Shown: positions 50,135 to 62,713 of the stretch, in pieces
Position numbering within the stretch: position 1 is the stretch's first letter
Layout of the letters: every line of letters starts with the position of its first letter
Assembly: GCF_000004075.3 (NCBI RefSeq)
Contig: NC_026660.2
Location: forward strand, 26,477,498-26,541,497
Source: Cucumis sativus
Lineage: Eukaryota; Streptophyta; Magnoliopsida; Cucurbitales; Cucurbitaceae
DNA length: 64,000 nt
Direction of reading: 5' to 3'
Notes under the pieces: generated by a model
Database searches by the model: none
The model's input: the letters and a program-made list of their open reading frames with translations, nothing else
Told to the model about the DNA's origin: nothing
Program-made: the position numbers and the translations under genes

Positions 50135-51743
50135 AATTTGGGAACAACAACCTTAGGATTGCAAAATTTAAAAAATAACACAGGAGATGAAACTTTCTTT
50201 CTTTCTTTTTTATTTTGGGAATAATAGCAAAATAATACACAATAATTATAGACTTGGTTTGATAACCTTTTTGCTTTTTTTTTTTAAAAAAAGAAATTAA
50301 AAATTAATCATCTAAAATGTACTTCCGATTTAATTTTTTTTAGTCGTTATCTACTTTCTATCAATTTAAAAACACACGTCAAATCTTGAAAAATTATTTT
50401 TTGTTTTAAAATTTAACTAAAATCTCAACCATTATACTTAAGAATTGATGCATATCACCCAAGATTAAAAAAAAAAAAGTTCTAATTTTTTAAATCTAGA
50501 AACAAAAATAAAAAACAAAAATGCTTATCAAAAGTACTGAGTTATTTATTCATATAATTTTTTAGTCTTTTTTTTTTTTTTTGAGAAGTCACGAAAAAAA
50601 CAACAATCGGCTACATTAAGTAGAATTAAATAGAAAAATAACATCCTAAATCCATATAAATTAAAACAGATTACGTTAAATAATTGAGCTTTAATTCCTT
50701 TAATTTTAGATCATGGAGTCAACTGAGAATAATTGTTGAGATAATAGATTTGATGATGATTTAATTTGGTTAGATATTTGAAAGATTTGAAATTTATGAT
50801 GTAAAAGGAGGGATTTGGAATTATGACATGATTTGAATATTATATACACACACATATATAATGAGCAAGGGAAACGAAAAGAACAATAGAATAAAAAAAA
50901 ATTCATTTCTTTGTTCTTCTGCGGGCACACGAATTTTCATTTCTTTGAGTCGTTGGTTTATTGGACGTTTTTGTGTTGAGTACTAACTTTTCACATTCCA
51001 ATTGGCAACTGATTTAGGGATATATAAAGGTATGCTACTCATATTTACAATCTTCTTTCTCAATAATAATGTACTAACCTTTCATTTGATTCATTGGGAT
51101 AATATATAATTTGTAAAAGTAATTTTCTTTAATTTGTTTTGCCGTTTTTAACAAATTAAATGAAAGTTCATGATTTTCTATTTTTCTAAACAAATAGTCA
51201 AAATATGTTATTCCTCATCTAAAATTAGCTTATTACACAAGAATTGGTCGTATAAGTTGGATATAGAAATAAAAATGAAAACAAAAATGGTATAAGTCAA
51301 AATTCTCAAAACTAATTTAATATAAAGAAAACATAGCTAAATTAGCTTACAATATATAGGTTAACAGTCAACAAATTTGCATTCACAATCATCCTACCTC
51401 TCTCTTGTCATTAGACTGAGTCCACCCAAGAGAGTTCAACTTAGAGAGCTTAACGTATTGTTTATGCTTGAATCCGACTAGCCCAACTTTCAATAGTCAA
51501 GTTTATAATCTAACTCTTGGGTTAGACTTAACTTAGGATTTTGAATTTGAATCAAACCCAATAAATGTTAATCACTAATTATTTAGGGAGGATTGTAAAC
51601 GTAACAATTAAATTAAAAATAATTAACATGTATATAGCAATATTTTAAAAAATATTGCATATGTTAGAGTATAATAATAGACCATTAGAGATAGAAGTAT
51701 ATCACAATTGATAGACCTTTTCCATATTTACAATTTTAAATTT

Positions 51744-51917
51744 GTTACTCATTATAATTGTCATTTATATAATATATAGACTACTCATTCTAATTACCAT
51801 TTATATAAAATATACATAGATTACTCGTTACAATTATCATTTATATAAAGTATAAATAGACTATTTATTATAATTACCATTCATATAATATACCTAGACT
51901 AGTCACTATAATTATGT
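51744..51917. repeat. Degenerate 40-bp minisatellite, about 4.5 copies
   Basis: Copies begin at about 51744, 51779, 51819, 51859 and 51898 with the wording gactactcattctaattacc then atttatataaaatatacata, giving a period of 40 bases (first copy shorter, last partial). Copies differ at several sites, so the array is old. Confidence 0.85.
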
Positions 51918-53103
51918 ATATAGAGAAAACTGATGTATTAAATACCAAATTTTTTAGTGAATTGAATGAAATTATCTAGTCTATTTTAGACACAAGTTCA
52001 AATATACGTGGTGCATCACATTTTAAAACTTTTCTTCCAATTGGATGCCACAATCAAGATAATTCCGAACTTAAAATTAGTTATAGACTTGGATGAATTT
52101 GTTAATAATGATAGTAATAATAATAATATAAGATTAGGAACTTTAGGAGGGAGGTTGGAACATTTTTCTTGTATCTTAGTCAAAAAAAACAAAAGGAAAG
52201 TCTAGTCCATTTACGGCCAAAGCTTAAAGACATCGAATTAGAAGTTAGGTTTAGGTTTTCCCAGTCTTTTAAAGTCAAAAGAAACTAAAATAACATTCAC
52301 CTTATATGATATTATCAAGTTCTGCCTCAATTTGTTTTGTAACAATCTTTGTGTATGTGTGTGAACAAACATAAAATACTCATATTCTTCCAAACAATCT
52401 TTTCTAGTTTTCTCATTTGGAGGCATATATATATATATATTACAATTAATTACTTTTTAACTTCCAAAGTGGATTTTCACCTAATTATTATGTTCATACC
52501 CTACCAAATGAACATAATTCTTATGAATTATCACATAATTAATGTAACATTGAAATATTATTCATATATATACTTAGCTAAGCCTGTATTTTTCATACAT
52601 ATGTTTGAAAGATATGAAGAAGTTCATCGGTTTGGGTTGAAGGGAGAAGATTTCAAAATTCAAATTATCAAAAAAGGAAATTAGCAAAGCAATTATCTGT
52701 TGGTTTTAGAGAGGGAGATTAGAAGTTCACCTAATTAATTCAATTTCCCATTTAACTCTATGAAATAAAATGTCTCTCTCCAACATGCATGACACCACAG
52801 CAACTGCCTCTCCCAATTTGTCAAATATTGGTATAACACCCACAAACCACTTCTAAATTTATTTACTTACCATAATTAAATGAATTAAAATCTTTAATAC
52901 GAATAATCTTAAATATTTATAAATATAACAAAATATTATAATTGTTAAAACATTTAGATTTGTTTTCAAATATGGTAAAATGAATATAGAGTAATATAGT
53001 AAAATATAAAAATCAGTATACACCTAGAAGTAAACAGGGAGTATTTAAGGAAATAAAAGAATTTCCTTATACATACCGTATTCCACATTCCATCTCCCTA
53101 AAG

Positions 53104-53110
53104 TTATAAA
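53104..53110 (+). promoter_or_regulatory. TATA box of the rhamnogalacturonan lyase gene
   Basis: TTATAAA followed by an ACCCC-rich start region. The leader after it (about 53135-53229) ends in a good splice donor (tacag then gtaacc), so a 5' UTR intron up to about 53412-53461 is likely. Confidence 0.5.
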
Positions 53111-53530
53111 ACCCCAACTCTGCTGCCTATTTGAATCAAGAAAAGCTCTCTTCTTTTGTCCCTCTTCATTTAAAAAAAAAACATCTGCTTGTTTTGCAAA
53201 TATTCTATTTTATTTCCTTCAAATACAGGTAACCTCATTACTATTATGTTGGGTTTATATTATTTGATCCATGCAAAATCATTAATTACAGCCTTTTTAT
53301 TCCCCGTATTGTATTATATTAAAGTGATTAACCTTTTTTAAGGAGAGATGGGTTAATTTTGGGCAATTAATGTTTTGAAGTCTCTCTGTGTTATATTAGA
53401 ACGACGTTGAAGTATTATTCTTCATTCAAACTCTGCTTCAACAAAATTAAAACACCAACAGTACTATATGGAGATCAAGAAAGGCAAAATAAGAACAACA
53501 ACACAACACAAAAAGCTTCGCTTCTCAACA

Positions 53531-56500
53531 ATGGCTGCTCTTCTTTTCTTCTTCTTCGGTTTAGCTCTTGCCATGGCCGTACCACCACAACAAGATTCTT
53601 CCCAACAGTTAGTTTTTCTTCTTCTTCATTGGGTTGTCGTTCAAACTTTTATTTTTCAAGTGTATACAATTAAAATATACTCGTGTTTTTTTTCGTTGAA
53701 TATTTGAGTTATATAAACCTGATTAAATTGACTGGACTTGGTTTTGATTTTGATTTTGATTTTCTGTTGGAAGAATTTTGGAGGAGAACAACAATAAAGC
53801 AATGTTGTCACGCGACGTAACGTTAGAACTGCAGAATCATGGTCAGGTGAAATTTCTATAACATTAATCCTCCTCTCTACGTTTGTTTATTTTATACTAA
53901 AAAAACCCTTTTGGTGCATAACAATTCAATCAGTTTAATTTAATAATATTTTTTATTATTAAAACAATAGCGATTATATTTTAGTTTTTTTTTAAAAAAA
54001 GTTTTTAGCTTTTGATTACGATATCTTGAAAATAAAACAAAACCATATCCACCCTTACAAAATTGGAATCTTGTTGAATATAATTTGTCAAGTGATTTCA
54101 TTAAAGATATTGTAAAAAAAAAAACGCTTTCAAAATATTTAACGCATGTGGATTATATTTATTTATTTACTTACTAAGATTGGAAAATTCTAACTTTTTT
54201 GTTTTTGAATTTACAGGTAATAATTGACAATGGCATAGTTCGAGTCACTTTATCTCGTCCTGATGGCGATGTTATTGCTTTAAAATACAATGGTATTGAC
54301 AACCTCCTTGAAATTCGCAACGTCCAATCTAACAGAGGGTAAATTCTCTATATCATTGTAAAAATAATTTCAAAAATAGTAAAAGATAATTAATTAGTAT
54401 GTTCAAATGAGCTACATAAAGTTTTTGTTTAATGTTATTACTGTTGACATATTGTGTAGATATTGGGACGTTGTTTGGAACCGCCCAAATAAAGCAAGTG
54501 CCACTGACAGGTAACTACTGATTTATTTATTTTTACTTGAGACTTTGTTGATTCTAAAGTTTAGTTATGTAATTTTCAACATCATAGTTCGTCTATATAT
54601 AAAATCACAAGTATTATTTAATGCAAATATAACAACTCCTCTTTAATTTTACAAAGAAAAGAGCAATAAAAATATTATCATATATACAATTTGAGTTTAT
54701 AAAGATGAATTTATAGGGTAATAGCGACAAATTTCAAAGTAATTACGAGCAACAGTGACCAAGTAGAGCTTTCATTCGCCAAAACGTGGGATCCTTCCGA
54801 CCCTTCTTCGCTCCCTTCGAACATAGACAAAAGGTTGCTCCTTCATTCTCTCTCCCTACATTTTCCTTCCTTAATTTCTTATTATGCATGTTTGTGTGTC
54901 TCCTTTTCCATCTAATATGATTAATATATTTCAAATGCATGGTTTTAAAATTTGAAGTTGGAAATGTATATCAGGTATATTCTGCGACGTGGGGATTCTG
55001 GGTTCTACTCATATGGTATATTTGAACGCCTCAATGGATGGCCTCAAATTGAGGTTGATCAAATTAGAATTGCCTACAAACTCCTAGGAGACAAGTTAGT
55101 CTTTTTTTTTTTAATCTTTTCATCGTTTTCTCTCCTTTGTCAATATAAAAAACTATGTTAATGGATTTTTGGTACTGTAATCAACGGTCAGATTTCATTA
55201 CATGGCGATATCAGACAATAGACAGAGAATGATGCCAACTGCAGAGGACCGTCTTACTGGGAAGCCTTTGGATTATCCGGAGGCGGTTCTATTAACCCGA
55301 CCGAGGGATCCAAGCTTTAGAGGAGAGGTATGGAGAAAAAGAAAATACATATACATATACATATAATATATTTTTGTAATTGGGTTGTGATGGATGGTGT
55401 GTGGTGCAGGTGGACGATAAGTACCAATACTCATTAGAAAATATGGAGAACAAGGTTCATGGATGGGAGTCAAGTGATCCACACGTGGGATTCTGGATGA
55501 TCACGCCCAGTGATGAGTTCCGTACGGCTGGTCCGGTCAAGCAAGATCTCACTTCCCACGTCGGCCCCGTAACTCTTTCTGTAAGCCCAACACCTTCTTT
55601 TTTTGTTTGGTTTTCATAACATTTCTTTTTATCTAAATCATGTTTTCCTCCCTATATATAAAAGATGTTTGTGAGTACACATTATGCGGGTAAAGACGTT
55701 TCCATGAGATTTCAAGAGGGAGAAGCTTGGAAGAAGGTTTTCGGACCGGTTTTCACTTATATTAACTCCGACCCAACCGGAACTGGTAAACCCGGTTCAC
55801 TCTGGGACGATGCTAAAAACCAGGTAATTCTTAAATTTTTTTTTTTAAAAAAAAAGAAATAAGCGTGTCATTTGGAGCTATTTTTGTAGAAAGATAAACT
55901 GAGAAGCGAAAATACTTTGAAATCAGATGAGGATTGAAACAAGTAAATGGCCATACAACTTTGTCGAATCCACAGAATTTCCATCGTCAGAACAAAGAGG
56001 AAGCTTGAGTGGTCAATTATTAGTCCGAGATGGGTTTGTTCCGTTGCTTACATTTGTCTTTGTGCATGATAATAATAATAAACATTTGTTACAAGTTACA
56101 CATGTCCTCAAACTAACGTGGTTTTCTTCTTTGACAGATTCGCTAAGTACCCACAGATGTGGGGAGATTCCGCTTATGTGGGCCTTGCTGCTCCTGGGGA
56201 ACTAGGGTCTTGGCAAAGAGAAAGCAAGGTAGGTAGCTCTATGCAGCTTAAAATGTCCTTTTTAAGTCTCCTTAGATCATGGTTATACAGAACAGTTGAT
56301 ATATTGTCCTCATTCTTATCTATAGGGATATCAATTTTGGACACGAGCGGACGATCATGGATACTTCTCAATTGATAACATTAGATCGGGAACTTACAAT
56401 TTATATGCTTGGGTACCTGGTGTCCTTGGTGATTACAAGTATGATAACCAAATCACCATCACACCAAGAAGTTCCACTAATCTAAATTTGTTGGTCTTTC

Positions 56501-57123
56501 ACCCTCCAAGACAGGGCCCAACTTTGTGGGAGATTGGCATCCCAGATCGGAAGGCAGCTGAGTTCTATATACCAAGTCCTCGACCTACCCTCACGAATTG
56601 CTTTTACAATGATTCCAAGCTCCACATCCAAGATGATAATTTTCGACAATACGGTCTTTGGGAACGATACGCCGAATTGTATCCACATGGAGATCTTGTG
56701 TACAATGTCGACACTGATGATTACCATCGTAACTGGTTCTACGCTCATGTCACCCGAGCTACTGGTTCTGGTACCTATGAGGCAACAACGTGGCAAATTG
56801 TGTTTCATATTCAAAGGCCTAAACAGATCGGTAACTATATGCTTCGATTAGCCTTGGCCTCCTCAACTGATGCTGTGATCGATATCCGATTCAACAACCC
56901 TTCTACCAAACAACCTCATTTCACAACCGGGTATTGGTCATCAGGAAAGGATAACGCCATTGCCAGACATGGTATTCATGGGCTTCATTGGTTATTCAAC
57001 TTCCAGGTTCCAAGCCAACTTTTGGTAGAAGGTCAAAACGTGATCTATCTAACACAAAGAAGACATACAGGAGAATTTCAAGGAGTAATGTACGACTACA
57101 TACGGTTCGAAGATGTAGAGTAA
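53531..57123 (+). CDS. Rhamnogalacturonan lyase, PL4 family
   Basis: Twelve exons (53531-53607, 53774-53846, 54217-54338, 54460-54510, 54717-54833, 54975-55094, 55192-55327, 55410-55580, 55665-55823, 55927-56033, 56138-56228, 56326-57123) encode 673 residues. A signal peptide (MAALLFFFFGLALAMA) leads into the catalytic domain: VIIDNGIVRVTLSRPDGDV, RYILRRGDSGFYSYGIFER, KVHGWESSDPHVGFWMI. A small fibronectin-like domain follows (GYQFWTRADDHGYFSI, NIRSGTYNLYAWVPGV). The C-terminal carbohydrate-binding-like domain has PTLWEIGIPDRKAAEFYIP and ends GVMYDYIRFEDVE. The enzyme cuts the rhamnose-galacturonate backbone of pectin by beta-elimination in the cell wall. An in-frame ATG at 53468 would add 21 polar residues before the signal peptide, so 53531 is preferred. 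Intron 1 has a (GATTTT)n run. Confidence 0.92.
53742..53763. repeat. (TTTTGA)n run in intron 1 of the lyase
   Basis: Three and a half 6-base units near the 3' end of intron 1, forming part of its pyrimidine-rich acceptor region. Confidence 0.8.
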
Positions 57124-57439
57124 AACCAAATAGGACCATCGGCAATTGAGCCAATTTTTTCATTTATTATTATTATTTGCATGGTAGGAGACTAGGAGTA
57201 GGAAAATCTTGTTATTCGAAAGGTTTTCAACTTTTTCTTTTGTTAGCCAATTTCTCGACTATATTACTTGGTTGTTTCCAATATAAAAAATTTATTAGTA
57301 ATGAAGCATACAATTTCATATTACTATAACCCAATTACCAAAACATGACTTCAATTGAGAACAAGAAAAAGAACAAATGCTAAATGGTCTGCTAGTACAA
57401 TATCAGAAAGTTGACAAGCTCAGTCAAATGCATTTATTT

Positions 57440-59728
57440 TTAACTGCTAGACTTCAATGAGTTAGCAATGTCGATGACAAATCGATACTTGACATCCTGT
57501 TTCAGCATCCGTTCCATTGCCTTATTGACATCATCCATCGGAATCATCTCAACGTCTGCAGTTATGTTGTGTTTGGCAGCAAAATCAATCATCTCTTGTG
57601 TTTCCTTCATCCCACCAATGCAACTACCAGCCATTGTTTTTCTACCTATAAATTGCAAGAGAAAATATAATTAATGTAAAATCAAATCAAAATTTCCCCT
57701 TCCACAGAATTTTATAGAATGATTGATATGTTACCCCCAATAAGAGCAAAGGCTGGGATCTCCAGTGGCTTCTCTGGTGCACCAACCATAACCAATTTTC
57801 CATGTGTTTTAATAAGAGACAGCAGAGGAAGAAGGGGATGGGCAGCAGAGACTGTATCTATGATACCGTCCAAAGTCCCCCTAGCAGCCTGACTCAACAA
57901 ATATCGATATCTTATCATTATACTCGTACTTTCATACATAAAAACACAACAAAACCAATATCAAATTCAAATCACTATAATTCATAAATCTCACCTGCAT
58001 TTGCTCTTGATCACGGCTGACCAAGAATGAATCAGCCCCAAGACGTTCAATAGCCTCCTGCTTCTTGTTAGGCGAGGTACTAATCACAGTAACCTTAGCG
58101 CCGAAGGCCTTAGCAAATTTGACGGCGACATGGCCAAGCCCACCAAGACCAACCACACCAATTTGCATTCCAGGCTTGTCAAGTCCATAGTATCTCAAAG
58201 GGCTGTAAACTGTGATACCAGCACAAAGCAGGGGAGCCCCGGCGTGCAGAGGGATGCTATCGGGAATGCGAACAATGAAATGCTCATCGGCAACCATACA
58301 GTTGGAGTAGCCTCCGTAGGTTATGGAGCCGTCGGATTCCTTGCTGGAGTAGGTGAGGATCATTTTGGGGCAATAGTTCTCAAGGTTGTTGGAACAATTA
58401 TCACAGGAGCGGCAGGATCCAACCATACATCCTACGCCAACCTTGTCTCCGACCTTGAAATTCTTCACTTTGCTTCCAACCTCGGTTACCTCGCCCACGA
58501 TTTCATGACTGCAAATTCAAACAACGACAAGAACCATACTTGAAACTAAGAACATAATCATGAGAATTCACAAGTGCTGGGAATTGAAAAAAAAAATGGA
58601 GGGAAAAAGAAAAGATAGAGAGAGCGCACCCAGGAACAATGGGGTAAATAGTATTGCCCCATTCATTCTTCAGCATGTGAAGATCAGAATGACAAATTCC
58701 ACAATAAAGAACTTTAAAAGCTACATCGTTTTCCCCTGTTTCTCTGCATACCATATTTCATCGGTTCAACCACTCAGTACAAATAACCAATTAAAAAAAG
58801 TTGTTTCCTCTACAATTATTAGAAAGCAAGTGATTCATTATTTTTGTGTATTCCATCCAATTTTTTTTAAAAAAGTTATTAAAAGTAAAAATAATATTTT
58901 TAGTAAGGATGAAATATCAACCAAAAATAATATAAATTATCATTAAACTAAACTCATCTTAAAATATGACTAATTTTTGTAGCAATAGTTTTTTTAAAAA
59001 TAAATTTTAGTTTTATAATTATAAAAATTAGAATATAGTTGTATAAAATATTCCTAAATAGTCACACAAACACAAATAATCTGTGCTGTGAGCATAACTG
59101 GGCATCTAGTTATATATACCAAGAAAATTAATGATAGTAATTAATATTTTTAAAATTAAACATTACAATTGATCCAAATGAAGGATTTGTTTAAGTGTTA
59201 ATTGATAACTACGATATATTTAATGAAAAAACGATAACTATGATATATACTCTTAAAAAATAATAGACAACTACGATATATACTCTTAAAAAATAATCGA
59301 TGACTACAATATCTTTAATAAATATCCTTTAAAATGTATCAATAAATCGCAATATGAGCATCCGTACAACTAAGAAGACAATATTTAATAATAAATAAAT
59401 AAAGTTTATAAATAAACTAAATTTGAATCCCATGGAGCAAGAACAAGAAATCAAGAAGAAAGAACCCCCAACCCAAGAACAATAGGAATGAAAGGAAAAG
59501 GCACATGCAACCATTTCTCAAGAACACAATACACATTTCTCGTGTAAAGAAAAGAAGAAATAAATCTGTATGTTAATATTTCCATTGATCTGCAGTGTTG
59601 AGAAAACGAAGGAGAAAGAAATAAGAGAACCTTCGGGAGAAATGAAAGGGAGAAAGAATGCCGGAGGTGTCGGATGCAGCCCATCCGAAAGCCTTTTTGG
59701 GGTGCTGTTCTGCCGGTGATTTCCCCAT
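57440..59728 (-). CDS. Cinnamyl alcohol dehydrogenase-like zinc enzyme
   Basis: Five exons on the minus strand (59631-59728, 58630-58743, 57995-58508, 57735-57888, 57440-57645) join to 361 residues, the usual CAD length. Catalytic-zinc ligands appear as Cys47 ([10 protein letters not shown]), His72-Glu73 (PGHEIVGEV) and Cys166. The structural zinc site is Cys103, 106, 109 and 117 in [15 protein letters not shown]. The Rossmann motif GLGGLG is at 191-196, followed by KVTVISTSP, with Ser where NADP(H) enzymes need it. The start [20 protein letters not shown] is typical of the 'probable mannitol dehydrogenase'/ELI3 branch of CAD. Such enzymes reduce cinnamyl or other aldehydes in the cytosol; a true lignin role is not shown. 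The stop is 316 bases from the lyase stop, tail to tail. Intron 1 is nearly 0.9 kb. Confidence 0.93.
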
Positions 59729-62713
59729 CGTAAGAAGATTTGAAAATGTGGAACGCAGAAGAAGAAATAGTGCTTGGTTGAAGTTGCAGATTTCAAGGCC
59801 AGTGAATGGTGTGGGGAAGTTAGGAGTGTCCTGTCCCGGTTATTAATAGCACCAATGGAAGAGAAGGCCACGTTTTACATGGACTGGGCCGGACCGGTTT
59901 ACGGGGTCCATCTGACATATTGCATGACCTCAGCCAGAAAATAAATCGGCCCCACTTTTCGGTGGTTGAATTTTAGTTTAGGTTTCTACCGCTTCTCCTC
60001 CACTTCTCGATCACCATCACCATCACGAGGTTCCTCTAAGCCTTTCCTGATCAAAGAAAATTGAAAATCTATCACCAACCGGATACAAATGGGGATATCG
60101 AATTCAATTAGGACAGAAATTTCTTCTTAATTACTCCGTCTCCTTTTAAACACCAATTTCTGTTTACACAAGGGGTTGGACTGTACTAAATTGATGCATT
60201 TTTTTTCTTTTACCTTTCGCTTTTATTGAGAGATTATAGCAAATGTAACAACCGTATGTTAATTTTAATGGAATTGAGTATGTTCTACGATTCAATTGAA
60301 AATGCCAAAATAAATATTGTTGATTAGTTAACGTATAACATGTATTAGTGATTATAAGATGAGTTGACGGGTAGGTATTGCAAGTTTTTGGATCAATAAT
60401 ATTAAGGGAAGATAGGGCTTTAATTGTATGGGTGGTTGAGGGATTTTTGAATAGGTGTCTATTGAATGTTGTGTTTATTAGCTGGGTGGATGGCTTTAAT
60501 TTCTCTGTCATTCCCCATGTTCTTTCACCTACTAATTAATGTGTCAAAAGTTATGGGGACTAAAATTTAGCTTAAAACTTATGTGTTGGAAATTAATCTA
60601 TTAAATTTGTAGTATCAACCTTCACTAATATGATTAGACATAAAATATATAATCAAATTAAATATGCCTACGTTCATATAAGTATGTCATAAATTCTAAA
60701 GGTTAGGACAATTATTTCTTTAAAGTGTTCTATATATATATATATTTATTATATCTATTTCACTTTTATTTGATTATATAACATTAATTTTATAAACATT
60801 ACTCTTACAATCTATTAGTTTTTATATATTGATAGAAAAATTTGACAAAATAACTCAGATGACCTTCACGTATCAAGTGAATTTGTACTTGAAATCGAAA
60901 CAAAGCATAGAGGAAGTTGAAACTGTGTCTATCATATTCTACATATGGTGGAATTAAACCTAATGTTTTCTCAATCTGTTTGAGAAAAGAATTTGGAAAG
61001 GCTAGTTTAACTCTGAAGAGAGGAAACCAAGGTCAAGGCGAACATTTTTGATCGAATAGCCTAATTGCTTCTAACTATGAATTTGTAAGGAGAGATTCCA
61101 AAGGGTAAATCTTATTCTTTTTGTTATATATTTTCTTAACATATTTACTATCCATTAAGTTTGTTGGGGATGAGAATTTTTAAAAAAAGATTTACCCTAC
61201 ATTCTGGTTAGGTCCAAGATTAAATATGACAATTGTGTTTAGTATATAGAATAAAAAAGTACGGATGTTGCCATGCTAAAAAAATATAGAATTGTTGCTA
61301 TTTACTTCTTCATATTGAAGGGAACATCAATTTGTTTACTTCTCCTTCAAATTCTAAATTTCTAACCTCAATTATAGTCCTTAAAGGGAATACAAATCTT
61401 AAAAGTTCACAAATAAATAAATAAATAGTCCATTTTTCTCATTTTTCACACCCTTTCATACTAAGAAGTAAGAAGTACACTTTATTTTTTTAGAATTTCA
61501 TGTTCGTTAACAAAATGTGGAGATGATGATTGAGAAATTGAGAAATTGAAAAATAAGCATAAATTTTATATACATAAAACTAATAGCAAAATTGATATCA
61601 AATGGGGCTAAATAATGGTTTTATTTCTTGAAATTGTGGTGTTCTTCTCTCAAGTTTGGTATGTAATTAAACCCACGGTTGGTAATGGGAAGTTGTGCGT
61701 CAGTCCAACAAAGAACAACCCAAAATCTCCCATTTCTTTCCTTTTTCACATTCTATCTTCTCCAAAACCCCAAAATCTGACCCCACTGCTTGATCCAGTA
61801 CTAAAGTTCTTATTCAGGTTTAAGTCACATTCTTTACCTTTATTTTCATATTACTTTTACTGAATTATATTGCTTCGGATTTGTCTTCGTGATTTTCTTT
61901 CTTTCTTTTTTTCTTTTTCCTTGTGAACATTTCTTCCATGAAAAAAGACTTCTTTTGCGGTTGATCTTAGAAGATGGAATTTGTCAACCTCTGATTCAAT
62001 GAACTCAACAAAAAGGTGTACACTTGCAGTCTGAAAATGAATAACGTGTTTTTTTTAAAGTAAAAGTAGTCCCACAGGTCACCTTTTTCTAAACAGTTAT
62101 GTAACGTTTGTATGCAATGTGATGTATCTTTGAGTTTTGGTATCCCTTTAATATTTGTTTATTTGGCGTCGTCTTTACAATGCGGCTGTTGTTTTGTTTC
62201 TTGTCTTCTTCTTTGACATGGAGTGTGAGTTTTATTTTATTGTGTTGCTTTCCTTATGATTTATGAAGTGTTTGGCCTCATAAATTTGGCATATTCCAGA
62301 GAGGGAATGGTTGTTATCATTTATCGAAGACAAAATGAACATTTATTGGGAGAGAAGAAAATTCAACTTACAAGTTTGGTACTAAATTTATAAATAATTT
62401 ATCTCATACGGATAGATCATCATATTTATATTAGAGGTTTGATTCATCACCAAACTTTAAAAGGGTATCTTATAAATATTTAAATCTTCACTTTAGTATC
62501 TAATAAATTCTTAAAATTTTATTTCCATAAGAATTATTTGATATTTTTTTAAAAATTCAAGACGATATGGACATAAAATTAAAAAACAATAGTGGATCCA
62601 AAAGGGCAAGGGAAAATATAACTAATCAACAATCAATAAAATATCATCTTAAACTTAACATTTAACTTCGATCATTCAACCCTTAAACTCTTTATGCTGA
62701 CGGCACTAGCAAA
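59729..62713. other. Intergenic region, possible divergent transcript
   Basis: Between the CAD-like start and the ELP4 stop. The left 350 bases are less AT-rich and hold GGGCC and CCGGACCGG wording plus a pyrimidine-rich tract (59985-60055) resembling a plus-strand leader. Another leader-like tract at 61725-61815 ends in a donor-like tcag/gtttaag. No coding frame beyond chance was seen. Confidence 0.5.

Larger units (their letters stand above)
46313..53100. other. Intergenic region with promoter-like islands
   Basis: The MADS upstream region, then about 6 kb without a recognised protein gene. It holds a promoter-like stretch at 48.5-48.7 kb, a cluster of GGCCCA/TGGGCC motifs at 50.03-50.13 kb, and a 40-bp minisatellite at 51.74-51.92 kb. 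Open frames are short and AT-driven. Confidence 0.6.

Noticed and set aside
52349-52684. 111-codon frame (+)
   Set aside because: Contains a TA-repeat-derived Tyr/Ile run and no domain.
60164-60511. 115-codon minus-strand frame
   Set aside because: Low-complexity Thr/Asn/Leu composition without family features.
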